Below, piece after piece: positions 43,485-51,124 of a DNA stretch of 64,000 bases; within the stretch, counting starts at the first letter, position 1; each line of letters begins with the position of its first letter. Location of the stretch: positions 55,852-119,851 of the forward strand of contig JAILHK010000004.1 in assembly GCA_024695815.1 (NCBI GenBank), in the 5' to 3' direction. The notes under the pieces were generated by a model. It saw only the letters and a list, made by a program, of their open reading frames with translations, made no database searches and had not been told where the DNA came from. This DNA comes from Prevotella sp. (lineage in GTDB: Bacteria > Bacteroidota > Bacteroidia > Bacteroidales > Bacteroidaceae). Both the position numbers and the translations under genes were made by a program.

Positions 43485-44050
43485 TGATGAATTTACTAGA
43501 TATTATATTACTTTCAATAGCGCTTGCGATGGACTGCTTCACGGTATCCATCGCAAGCGGCTTTATTCTTCGCGTCAAATCATGGCGCGTGATTCTGCAA
43601 ATCAGTTTCCTCTTTGGCTTTTTTCAAGCCTTTATGCCACTTGTAGGCTGGCTCTCAATGGGTTATTTTACTCAATATGTCGAGAGTTTTGGCCATTGGC
43701 TCGCCTTCGGCCTGTTGGCCTTTCTTGGTGGAAAGATGATTTATGAATCGTTTTTGCCGGCCGAACATCGGACGTTTAATCCCTGCAAGCTTCGCACCCA
43801 GTTGCTGTTGGCTGTAGCCACCAGTATTGATGCTTTTGCTGTTGGTATCTCGCTGGCCGTAACGGGCTTTACCACTTTATTATCGCTGGTAGAGCCCTTG
43901 ATATGGATAGGCTTAGGCTCGTTCCTCTTTGGCGTTGTTGGTCATCTGCTAGGCATTCGTTTTGGCAACCTAGCACGCCATAACATACGTCCCGAACTAC
44001 TTGGTGGCATCATTCTTGTAGCCATAGGAGTAAAGGTGTTGTTGAGTTAA
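43484..44050 (+). CDS. mntP: Manganese efflux pump MntP
   Basis: A 188-residue membrane protein with six helices. Two inverted repeats carry the family motif: SIALAMDCFTVSIASG near residue 12 and VATSIDAFAVGISLAV near 110, each with the buried Asp of the transport site. It exports Mn2+. Its ATG overlaps the nuoN stop by one base, so it is probably expressed with complex I; alternative start 43487. Confidence 0.93.
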   Translation: MMNLLDIILLSIALAMDCFTVSIASGFILRVKSWRVILQISFLFGFFQAFMPLVGWLSMGYFTQYVESFGHWLAFGLLAFLGGKMIYESFLPAEHRTFNPCKLRTQLLLAVATSIDAFAVGISLAVTGFTTLLSLVEPLIWIGLGSFLFGVVGHLLGIRFGNLARHNIRPELLGGIILVAIGVKVLLS

Positions 44051-44087
44051 TCTTCTCAAATATGGCTTTTATCTCACTAATTATTTG

Positions 44088-44095
44088 TAATTTTG
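44088..44095 (+). promoter_or_regulatory. Promoter -7 box of the HAD-panB unit
   Basis: TAATTTTG followed by CA, 24 bp upstream of the HAD gene. Confidence 0.6.
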
Positions 44096-44119
44096 CAGTC
44101 GATTAAGAAATAATTAAAG

Positions 44120-44770
44120 ATGAAAGCAATTAAAGCAGCTTTGTTTGACCTTGATGGTGTGGTATTTGATACCGAGAAACAGTACACTGTTTTCTGGGGA
44201 AAGCAGTGCCAACAGTATCATCCCGAACATCCTGGATTGGAACACGAGATAAAAGGTCAGACGCTGGATCAGATATACGAACATTGGTGGAGTGGGGAAC
44301 TGGAGAAAGAACGTGCTGTCATTACCCAGCGCCTCAATGATTTCGAGGCACAGATGGCCTTTGAATATGTGAAAGACTTCAAACGATTTGTGGCCGACCT
44401 TCGTGCTCATGACGTAAAGACAGCAGTGGTGACAAGTTCTAACCAACCCAAGATGCAGAGCGTTTTCCTGGCAAGAAAGGAGTTCAAAACACTTTTCGAT
44501 GCTATTCTTACCAGCGAAGACTTTGACGAGAGCAAACCTTCGCCCGACTGCTACCTGAAGGGAGCTGCCCGTTTCGGCCTGACACCATCAGAGTGTGTGG
44601 TATTTGAAGATAGCTTTAACGGTTTGAAGTCTGGACGCGCGGCAGAAATGTTCGTGGTAGGACTCACTACAACAAATTCAGAAGAATCAATAAAACCGCT
44701 ATCTGATGTTCAGATAGCCAACTATAAGGGACTGTCGTACGACAGCCTTGTTCAAATATTTAACGTTTAA
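44120..44770 (+). CDS. HAD-superfamily phosphatase (beta-phosphoglucomutase-like)
   Basis: A 216-residue HAD enzyme. The nucleophile is Asp10 in LFDLDGVVFD, with motif 2 in VVTSSNQ near residue 105, motif 3 Lys in SKPSPDCYLKGA near 147 and acidic motif 4 in VVFEDSFNGLKSGRAA. A helical cap is inserted after motif 1. It hydrolyses a small phosphorylated metabolite, probably a sugar phosphate; the substrate is unknown. It lies 15 bp upstream of panB, likely on the same message. Confidence 0.87.
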   Translation: MKAIKAALFDLDGVVFDTEKQYTVFWGKQCQQYHPEHPGLEHEIKGQTLDQIYEHWWSGELEKERAVITQRLNDFEAQMAFEYVKDFKRFVADLRAHDVKTAVVTSSNQPKMQSVFLARKEFKTLFDAILTSEDFDESKPSPDCYLKGAARFGLTPSECVVFEDSFNGLKSGRAAEMFVVGLTTTNSEESIKPLSDVQIANYKGLSYDSLVQIFNV

Positions 44771-44785
44771 TTATTGTATAGAAAG

Positions 44786-45607
44786 ATGGCAGGATACTTA
44801 GTATCAGATGAACGCAAGGTGACTACTCACCGCTTCATCGAGATGAAACAGAAAGGTGAAAAGATTTCGATGCTTACGTCGTATGACTTTACTACTGCTG
44901 GTATAGTAGATAAGGCCGGTATCGACGGCATCCTGATAGGCGATTCAGCTTCTAACGTGATGGTGGGCAACTCTACCACACTGCCTATGACCGTGGATCA
45001 GATGATTTACCATGCTCGTTCGGTGGTGAATGCTGTGAAGCGCGCCCTCGTGGTTTGCGACATGCCCTTTGGTAGCTATCAGACCGGAGTACACGATGGT
45101 GTTACCAATGCTATTCGTATCATGAAGGAGAGTGGCTGTGATGCAGTGAAGATGGAGGGAGGCGTGGAAATCCTCGACACTGTGAAGGCCATTCTTGATG
45201 CCGGTATTCCCGTGATGGCACATCTGGGACTGACTCCACAGAGCATCAATAAATTCGGCACTTATGCCGTGCGTGCCAAGGAAGAGCGTGAGGCAGCCAA
45301 GCTCATTTCCGATGCCAAGGCGTTGTCAGAGGCAGGTTGCTTCGGTGTAACACTTGAGAAGGTGCCCGCTGCTTTGGCTAAGCAGGTGACCGACGAGATC
45401 AGCGTTCCAACTATCGGTATTGGTGCCGGTAATGGTTGTGACGGTCAGGTTCTCGTTGTAGCCGATATGCTGGGCATGACTCAGGGCTTCTCACCCCGTT
45501 TCTTGCGTCGCTATGCTAATCTGAATGAGGTGATGACCGATGCAATTGGCCAGTATGTCTCGGACGTGAAGAGTGGTGACTTCCCCAACGAAAAGGAATC
45601 CTATTAA
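44786..45607 (+). CDS. panB: 3-methyl-2-oxobutanoate hydroxymethyltransferase
   Basis: A 273-residue TIM-barrel enzyme that makes ketopantoate from 2-oxoisovalerate and methylene-tetrahydrofolate for pantothenate and CoA. Motifs are [64 protein letters not shown] and [17 protein letters not shown]. The ATG at 44786 is used in place of an in-frame TTG 12 bp upstream. Confidence 0.97.
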   Translation: MAGYLVSDERKVTTHRFIEMKQKGEKISMLTSYDFTTAGIVDKAGIDGILIGDSASNVMVGNSTTLPMTVDQMIYHARSVVNAVKRALVVCDMPFGSYQTGVHDGVTNAIRIMKESGCDAVKMEGGVEILDTVKAILDAGIPVMAHLGLTPQSINKFGTYAVRAKEEREAAKLISDAKALSEAGCFGVTLEKVPAALAKQVTDEISVPTIGIGAGNGCDGQVLVVADMLGMTQGFSPRFLRRYANLNEVMTDAIGQYVSDVKSGDFPNEKESY

Positions 45608-45648
45608 AAACAAACATATTATTAAAGACTAAAAAACTATCTAACGTT

Positions 45649-47058
45649 ATGAAACAATTCAATGACAAAGACTTTGTGCTGGAGAACGAGGTAGCTCGTG
45701 ATCTCTATCACAACCATGCTGCCAAGATGCCAATCATTGACTATCACTGTCATTTGATTCCCGAAATGGTGGCCAAGGATCATAAGTTTAAGAGCATCAC
45801 CGAGTTGTGGCTTGGTGGTGACCACTATAAGTGGCGTGCTATGCGTACCAATGGCGTTGATGAACGCTATTGCACGGGTAAGGACACCACCGACTGGGAG
45901 AAGTTTGAGAAGTGGGCAGAGACCGTACCCTATACGTTCCGTAATCCCCTTTACCACTGGACACACCTGGAGTTGAAAACAGCCTTCGGCATCGAGAAAT
46001 TGCTATCGCCTAAGACGGCTCGCGAGATTTTCGATGAGTGTAACGATAAACTTCAGAATGATCCTAATTTCACCGCTCGCGGACTGATGCGTCACTACAA
46101 TGTGGAATGTGTGTGTACCACAGACGATCCTGTTGACGACCTTCATAACCACATCGAGTATGCTAAGGTTCGCACCGAGAAAGACCCCTTGATGATTCCT
46201 GCATGGCGTCCGGACAAGGCTATGAATATCGAAAAGCCCGAATTTGCCAAGTATGTAGAACAGTTGGGGCAGGTTGCCGATGTTCATATTGCCACCTTTG
46301 CTGACATGCTTGATGCCCTCCAGAAACGTCATGACTTCTTTGCCGCTCAGGGATGTAAGCTCAGCGATCACGGTATCGAAGAGTTCTATGATGAAGAGTA
46401 CACCGACTCGCAGATTGAGACCATCTTCGCGAAAGCCCTGCGTGGACAGCAGTTGTCTGAGTATGAAGTACGACAGTTTAAGAATTGTTTCCTGACGCGC
46501 ATGGCCGAGATGGATGCCGAGTCTGACTGGACACAGCAGTTCCACTATGGAGCTATTCGCGACAACAACACGAAGATGTATAATAGTCTTGGTCCTGACA
46601 CCGGCTTCGATTCTATTGGCGAGTTCAATACCGCCCGTGCCATGTCTAAGTTCCTCAACAAACTGAATATGGAGGATAAGCTCACACGTACCATATTATA
46701 TACGTTGAATCCTTGCGCCAATGAAGTCATTGCTACTATGCTTGGCAACTTCCAAGGCGGTGAGCCCGGTAAGATACAGTTCGGTTCAGGTTGGTGGTTC
46801 AACGACCAGATGGATGGTATGGTGCGCCAGATGAATGCCCTCTCCGTGTTGGGACTGCTGAGTCGCTTTGTGGGTATGCTCACAGACTCACGTTCGTTCC
46901 TCAGCTATCCCCGTCATGAGTACTTCCGTCGTATCTTGTGCAACCTGCTAGGCAACGATGTAGAGCGTGGCCTACTGCCCGATGACCGCGAGACGCTGGC
47001 TCGTATGGTAGAGGATATCTCTTACAACAATGCTCGTCGCTATTTCAAGTTCTATTAA
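45649..47058 (+). CDS. uxaC: Glucuronate (uronate) isomerase
   Basis: A 469-residue amidohydrolase-type isomerase that converts D-glucuronate to D-fructuronate and D-galacturonate to D-tagaturonate. The metal-binding HxH is in IIDYHCHLIPE near residue 28. Further motifs are RTNGVDERYCTG, CTTDDPVDDLHNH, FHYGAIRDNNTKM, FGSGWWFNDQMDGM and the C-terminal PRHEYFRRILCNLLG. It works on sugars released from pectin or glycosaminoglycans. No other uronate gene is in the window. It begins 41 bp after panB, with no clear promoter between. Confidence 0.96.
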   Translation: MKQFNDKDFVLENEVARDLYHNHAAKMPIIDYHCHLIPEMVAKDHKFKSITELWLGGDHYKWRAMRTNGVDERYCTGKDTTDWEKFEKWAETVPYTFRNPLYHWTHLELKTAFGIEKLLSPKTAREIFDECNDKLQNDPNFTARGLMRHYNVECVCTTDDPVDDLHNHIEYAKVRTEKDPLMIPAWRPDKAMNIEKPEFAKYVEQLGQVADVHIATFADMLDALQKRHDFFAAQGCKLSDHGIEEFYDEEYTDSQIETIFAKALRGQQLSEYEVRQFKNCFLTRMAEMDAESDWTQQFHYGAIRDNNTKMYNSLGPDTGFDSIGEFNTARAMSKFLNKLNMEDKLTRTILYTLNPCANEVIATMLGNFQGGEPGKIQFGSGWWFNDQMDGMVRQMNALSVLGLLSRFVGMLTDSRSFLSYPRHEYFRRILCNLLGNDVERGLLPDDRETLARMVEDISYNNARRYFKFY

Positions 47059-47076
47059 GTAGCCGACAGATATTAA

Positions 47077-47119
47077 AGGTTTGCCGTAGCGAAACAGATG
47101 CTTTTGTTACGGCAAACCT
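47077..47119. terminator. Long hairpin after uxaC
   Basis: Perfect 12-bp arms AGGTTTGCCGTA and TACGGCAAACCT with a 19-nt loop, 18 bp after the stop. No T-tract follows, so it may be a weak terminator or an mRNA end-protecting stem. Confidence 0.5.
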
Positions 47120-47184
47120 ATCCCCTAATAACGGCATTCTTTTGCATTTCTATAATAGGAATATACAAGACCCGTTAAAAAACA

Positions 47185-47208
47185 TTAACGATTTTTGAAA
47201 ATCGCTAA
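47185..47208. promoter_or_regulatory. Palindrome upstream of the Wza-like gene
   Basis: TTA-A-CGATTTT-TG-AAAATCG-C-TAA, an inverted repeat with one mismatched pair, centred about 42 bp upstream of the -7 box. Its position suits an activator or repressor site. Confidence 0.4.
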
Positions 47209-47238
47209 TCTTCTATTTCCCAACTGCTAACTTTTTGC

Positions 47239-47246
47239 TACCTTTG
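47239..47246 (+). promoter_or_regulatory. Promoter -7 box of the Wza-like gene
   Basis: TACCTTTG followed by CA, 32 bp before the ATG at 47279. Confidence 0.6.
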
Positions 47247-47278
47247 CAGACGAAAATCATTATATAGAAAGTAACGTT

Positions 47279-48079
47279 ATGTTAGCATATAAGAAAATTC
47301 TTCTCCTTGTCATGACAGCCATCTTTATTGTTGGTTGTGGTAGTCAGAAGGATGTTCCCTATTTTCAGAACTCACAGAAAGTAGATTTATCTCAGTCACA
47401 GTATCTATATGATGCGCGCATCATGCCGAAGGATCAGCTGAACATCACAGTCAGCGCAACCGATGATGAGGCAGTCGTTGCGTTCAACCTGACCGTTCCA
47501 ACACCTTACACCGTGGGGCAGCGCAGTTCCTACTCACAGGCCATGATTCAGACCTATCTGGTGGACAACGATGGAAATATCAATTTTCCCATTGTAGGTA
47601 AGTTGCATGTAGGCGGCTTAACCAAGTCGCAGGCAGAGCACATGATTGAGGATAAGATAAAGGCCTATGTCAATGCATCGGTCAATCCTATTGTGACTGT
47701 GCGTATGACAGGCTATCAGATTTCAGTGCTTGGCGAGGTGGCTCGCCCTGGTACGTTCAATGTGTCTCGTGAGAAGATTACGATACTGGAGGCGTTGGCA
47801 CAGGCTGGCGACTTGACCATCTATGGTCAGCGTAAGAACGTGCAACTGATACGTGAAGACTCTACAGGTCAGAAGTCTATCCATACCTTCGACCTGACCG
47901 ATGCCAACATCATCAACTCACCGTACTTCTATCTTCAGCAGAACGATGTGGTGTACGTGACTCCTAATAAGGTGAAGGCGCAGAACTCAAGCGTTGGTAG
48001 TATGACCTCCCTTTGGTTCTCGGCAACGTCTATCCTTATCTCGTTGACTTCGTTGTTGTATAACATACTTAAGAAATAG
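47279..48079 (+). CDS. Polysaccharide export lipoprotein (Wza-like)
   Basis: A 266-residue protein. The signal peptide ends in lipobox FIVGC with Cys20. It has a polysaccharide-export (PF02563-type) domain: RIMPKDQLNITVSA, then DGNINFPIVGKLHVGGLTKS and a SLBB-like domain ISVLGEVARPGTFNVSREKITILEALAQAGDLT. A C-terminal hydrophobic helix (SLWFSATSILISLTSLLYNI) ends it, as in Wza where this helix crosses the outer membrane. It should form the outer-membrane pore for capsule or exopolysaccharide export. No glycosyltransferase, Wzc or Wzx/Wzy gene is nearby, so it is an orphan here. Confidence 0.88.
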   Translation: MLAYKKILLLVMTAIFIVGCGSQKDVPYFQNSQKVDLSQSQYLYDARIMPKDQLNITVSATDDEAVVAFNLTVPTPYTVGQRSSYSQAMIQTYLVDNDGNINFPIVGKLHVGGLTKSQAEHMIEDKIKAYVNASVNPIVTVRMTGYQISVLGEVARPGTFNVSREKITILEALAQAGDLTIYGQRKNVQLIREDSTGQKSIHTFDLTDANIINSPYFYLQQNDVVYVTPNKVKAQNSSVGSMTSLWFSATSILISLTSLLYNILKK

Positions 48080-48086
48080 TTAATGA

Positions 48087-48117
48087 GAGATTGAGATTTG
48101 CTTCTCAATCTCTTTTT
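48087..48117 (+). terminator. Terminator or attenuator between the Wza-like gene and glmS
   Basis: Perfect 10-bp stem GAGATTGAGA / TCTCAATCTC with loop TTTGCT, followed by TTTTT. glmS starts 36 bp further on. Confidence 0.85.
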
Positions 48118-48152
48118 AAATGACACAAACATAAAAGAGAAGAAAGAACATT

Positions 48153-49997
48153 ATGTGTGGAATCGTAGGATATCTAGGAAAACGCGAGGCTTATCCAATA
48201 CTGATTAAAGGATTGCGTCGCTTGGAGTATCGTGGTTACGACTCTGCTGGCGTAGCATTGGTTAGCGATAATGGTGACCTTAATGTATATAAGTCTAAAG
48301 GCAAGGTAGATAATCTTTGCGAATATTGTGCAGATAAGAATGTGGGTGGAACGGTTGGCATTGCACACACTCGTTGGGCAACGCATGGAGAACCATCATC
48401 GCGCAATGCGCATCCGCATTATTCCGAGAGTCACAACTTGGCTATTATCCATAATGGTATTATTGAGAACTATGCAGAACTGAAGGCAAAGCTGATTTCT
48501 AAGGGCGTCACCTTCGTTTCTGATACCGATACTGAGGTGCTGGTACAGCTGATTGAATATGTCAAAGAACACAAGAATCTGGATCTGCTCACTGCCGTTC
48601 AGGTGTCGCTCTATCAGGTTATCGGTGCTTATGCCATAGCCGTTCTTGACAAGAACAACCCCGACCAGATTATTGCAGCTCGCAAGCAAAGTCCACTGGT
48701 GGTAGGTATTGGCGAAGACGAGTTCTTTCTGGGATCAGATGCCAGTCCTATTGTGGAATACACCCAAAAGGTTGTCTATTTGGAGGATGGTAACATCGCA
48801 GTGATACGTCGTGGCGAAGAACTGCACGTGGTCAGCATTCTTGGCGAAGAACAAGAGCTGAACGTCAAGAAAGTAGACCTGGACCTCGGACAGATAGAAA
48901 AGGGAGGTTTCCCTCACTTTATGTTGAAGGAAATCTTTGAGCAACCCGATTGTCTGACAAACTGCATGCGTGGACGTATTAACGTGGAAGGTACTCATGT
49001 GACACTGTCGGCACTGATCGACTACAGACGTCAACTGCTTAGCGCCAAGCGCGTTGTTATCGTGGCCTGTGGCACCAGTTGGCATGCCGGTCTGATTGGA
49101 AAGCAAATCATCGAGAGCCTTTGTCGCATTCCAGTAGAAGTGGAATACGCCTCAGAGTTTAGATACCGCAATCCTGTGGTAGGCAAGGACGATGTCGTCA
49201 TTGCCATCTCGCAGAGCGGTGAGACGGCCGATACCCTGGCAGCGGTACAGTTGGCTAAGGAAAAGGGCGCTTTTATCTACGGCGTCTGCAATGCCATTGG
49301 GTCATCGATACCGCGTGTCACCGACACAGGTACTTATATCCATGTAGGCCCCGAGATTGGTGTCGCTTCGACAAAAGCATTTACCGGTCAGGTTACTGTG
49401 CTCACCATGATGGCACTTGCCATGGGCGAGGCTAAAGGTACGATTGAGCGCAAGGAATATTTGGAGATTGTAAAAGGGCTGAACGAAATACCCGATAAGA
49501 TTCGCGAGGTGCTGAAGACCAACAACAAAGTGGCCGATCTGGCTCGCACATTCACTTATGCCCATAATTTCCTTTATTTGGGACGTGGCTATTCCTATCC
49601 CGTAGCTCTTGAGGGCGCTTTGAAACTGAAAGAGATTTCCTACATCCATGCCGAGGGTTATCCTGCGGCAGAGATGAAACATGGACCTATTGCTCTGATA
49701 GACTCCGATATGCCTGTTGTCGTCATTGCCACTCACAATGCAATGTACGAGAAGGTATTGTCAAATATTCAGGAGATTAAGGCTCGCCAAGGCCGTGTGA
49801 TAGCCCTCGTGTCTAGCGGTGATGACACCATTTCAAAGATTGCCGACGAGGTCATAGAACTTCCCGACGTTTTGGAATGTCTGGAACCGTTGGTGGCCAC
49901 CGTGCCACTTCAGCTGTTGGCCTATCATGTTGCCGTTTGCAAAGGCAAGAATGTTGACCAACCGAGAAACTTGGCAAAATCAGTTACTGTTGAATAA
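48153..49997 (+). CDS. glmS: Glutamine--fructose-6-phosphate aminotransferase (isomerizing)
   Basis: A 614-residue enzyme that makes glucosamine-6-phosphate for peptidoglycan and lipid A. The N-terminal glutaminase has the nucleophile Cys2 (MCGIVGYLG), TRWATHGEPS and SDTDTEVLVQLIE. Two SIS domains follow (VACGTSWHAGLIG, ISQSGETADTLAAV, STKAFTGQV). The C-terminus PRNLAKSVTVE is diagnostic. No promoter is visible in the 36 bp after the upstream hairpin. It is followed 47 bp later by carA. Confidence 0.98.
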   Translation: MCGIVGYLGKREAYPILIKGLRRLEYRGYDSAGVALVSDNGDLNVYKSKGKVDNLCEYCADKNVGGTVGIAHTRWATHGEPSSRNAHPHYSESHNLAIIHNGIIENYAELKAKLISKGVTFVSDTDTEVLVQLIEYVKEHKNLDLLTAVQVSLYQVIGAYAIAVLDKNNPDQIIAARKQSPLVVGIGEDEFFLGSDASPIVEYTQKVVYLEDGNIAVIRRGEELHVVSILGEEQELNVKKVDLDLGQIEKGGFPHFMLKEIFEQPDCLTNCMRGRINVEGTHVTLSALIDYRRQLLSAKRVVIVACGTSWHAGLIGKQIIESLCRIPVEVEYASEFRYRNPVVGKDDVVIAISQSGETADTLAAVQLAKEKGAFIYGVCNAIGSSIPRVTDTGTYIHVGPEIGVASTKAFTGQVTVLTMMALAMGEAKGTIERKEYLEIVKGLNEIPDKIREVLKTNNKVADLARTFTYAHNFLYLGRGYSYPVALEGALKLKEISYIHAEGYPAAEMKHGPIALIDSDMPVVVIATHNAMYEKVLSNIQEIKARQGRVIALVSSGDDTISKIADEVIELPDVLECLEPLVATVPLQLLAYHVAVCKGKNVDQPRNLAKSVTVE

Positions 49998-50004
49998 TTT
50001 TTAT

Positions 50005-50039
50005 AAGGCGTGTCGTTTTTAATGACTCGCCTTTCTTTT
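50005..50039 (+). terminator. Terminator-like hairpin directly before carA
   Basis: AAGGCG-T-GTC pairs with GAC-T-CGCCTT around an AT-rich loop, followed by TCTTTT. The carA ATG is only 5 bp beyond the T-tract. Confidence 0.7.
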
Positions 50040-50044
50040 GGAAT

Positions 50045-51124
50045 ATGAGGATGAAAGACGTTACACTGGTCCTAGACGACGGGACACAATTTAAAGGAAA
50101 GTCGTTCGGTTACGAATCGCCTGTTGCAGGTGAGGTAGTGTTCAACACAGCAATGATGGGCTACCCGGAGTCATTGACAGACCCCAGCTATGCTGGTCAG
50201 ATGATGGTGCTTACATTTCCGCTAGTGGGCAACTATGGCGTGCCCCGTTTCAGCATGGAGGAGAGCGGTCTTGCCACCTTTATGGAGAGCGACCGCATCT
50301 ATGCCACGGCACTTATTGTGAGTGACTATTCTGAGCAGTACTCACATTGGAATGCCTGCGAGTCGCTGGGCGACTGGCTGAAGCGCGAGAAGGTGCCTGG
50401 TGTTACTGGCATCGATACCCGTGCACTCACCAAAGTGCTGCGTGAACATGGTGTCATGATGGGACGTTTAGTCTTTGAAGGTATGCCCGATGTAGTTGAG
50501 AAGCAGGACTACGATACTGTTAACTGGGTGGAGCGTGTGTCTTGTAAAGACATTATCCGCTACAATGAAGGTGCTGGCAAGAAAGTCGTTCTGGTGGACT
50601 GCGGTGTGAAGCATAACATCATCCGATGCTTAGTAAATCGTGGCGTAGAAGTGGTCAGAGTGCCTTGGAATTACGACTATACCAACATGGAGTTTGATGG
50701 TCTCTTCCTGGCCAACGGTCCTGGCGACCCAGACATGTGTGTAGACGCCGTAAACGTTCTGAAGAAACAGATGTCGGAAAGTCGTAAGCCCATTTGTGGT
50801 ATCTGTATGGGTAACCAGTTGTTAGCCAAAGCAGGCGGAGCCACCATCTATAAGTTGAAATACGGACATCGCTCACATAATCAGCCTGTGCGCGAGGTAG
50901 GCACCAATCGTTGTTATGTTACTTCACAGAACCACGGATATGCTGTTGATGCCAGCACGTTGGGTAACGACTGGCGCGAGCTTTTTGTGAACATGAACGA
51001 TGGCAGCAACGAAGGAATCCGCCACATGACATATCCTTGGTTCTCGTCACAGTTCCACCCCGAGGCCTGCTCAGGTCCTGTTGATACCGAATTTATGTTT
51101 GATCGTTTTATTGAGACATTATGA
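50045..51124 (+). CDS. carA: Carbamoyl-phosphate synthase small subunit
   Basis: A 359-residue glutamine amidotransferase subunit that delivers ammonia to CarB. The N-terminal CPSase domain (DGTQFKGKSFGYESPVAGEVVFNTAMMGYPESLTDPS) is followed by a class I GATase domain with nucleophile Cys in KPICGICMGNQLLA and catalytic His in FSSQFHPEACSGP. Starts at 50045 and 50051 are both possible. It overlaps carB by 4 bp. A terminator-like hairpin sits immediately upstream. Confidence 0.97.
   Translation: MRMKDVTLVLDDGTQFKGKSFGYESPVAGEVVFNTAMMGYPESLTDPSYAGQMMVLTFPLVGNYGVPRFSMEESGLATFMESDRIYATALIVSDYSEQYSHWNACESLGDWLKREKVPGVTGIDTRALTKVLREHGVMMGRLVFEGMPDVVEKQDYDTVNWVERVSCKDIIRYNEGAGKKVVLVDCGVKHNIIRCLVNRGVEVVRVPWNYDYTNMEFDGLFLANGPGDPDMCVDAVNVLKKQMSESRKPICGICMGNQLLAKAGGATIYKLKYGHRSHNQPVREVGTNRCYVTSQNHGYAVDASTLGNDWRELFVNMNDGSNEGIRHMTYPWFSSQFHPEACSGPVDTEFMFDRFIETL

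Noticed and set aside
48117..48153. glmS ribozyme or riboswitch before glmS
   Set aside because: Only 36 bp separate the upstream terminator from the ATG, too little for the glmS ribozyme core.
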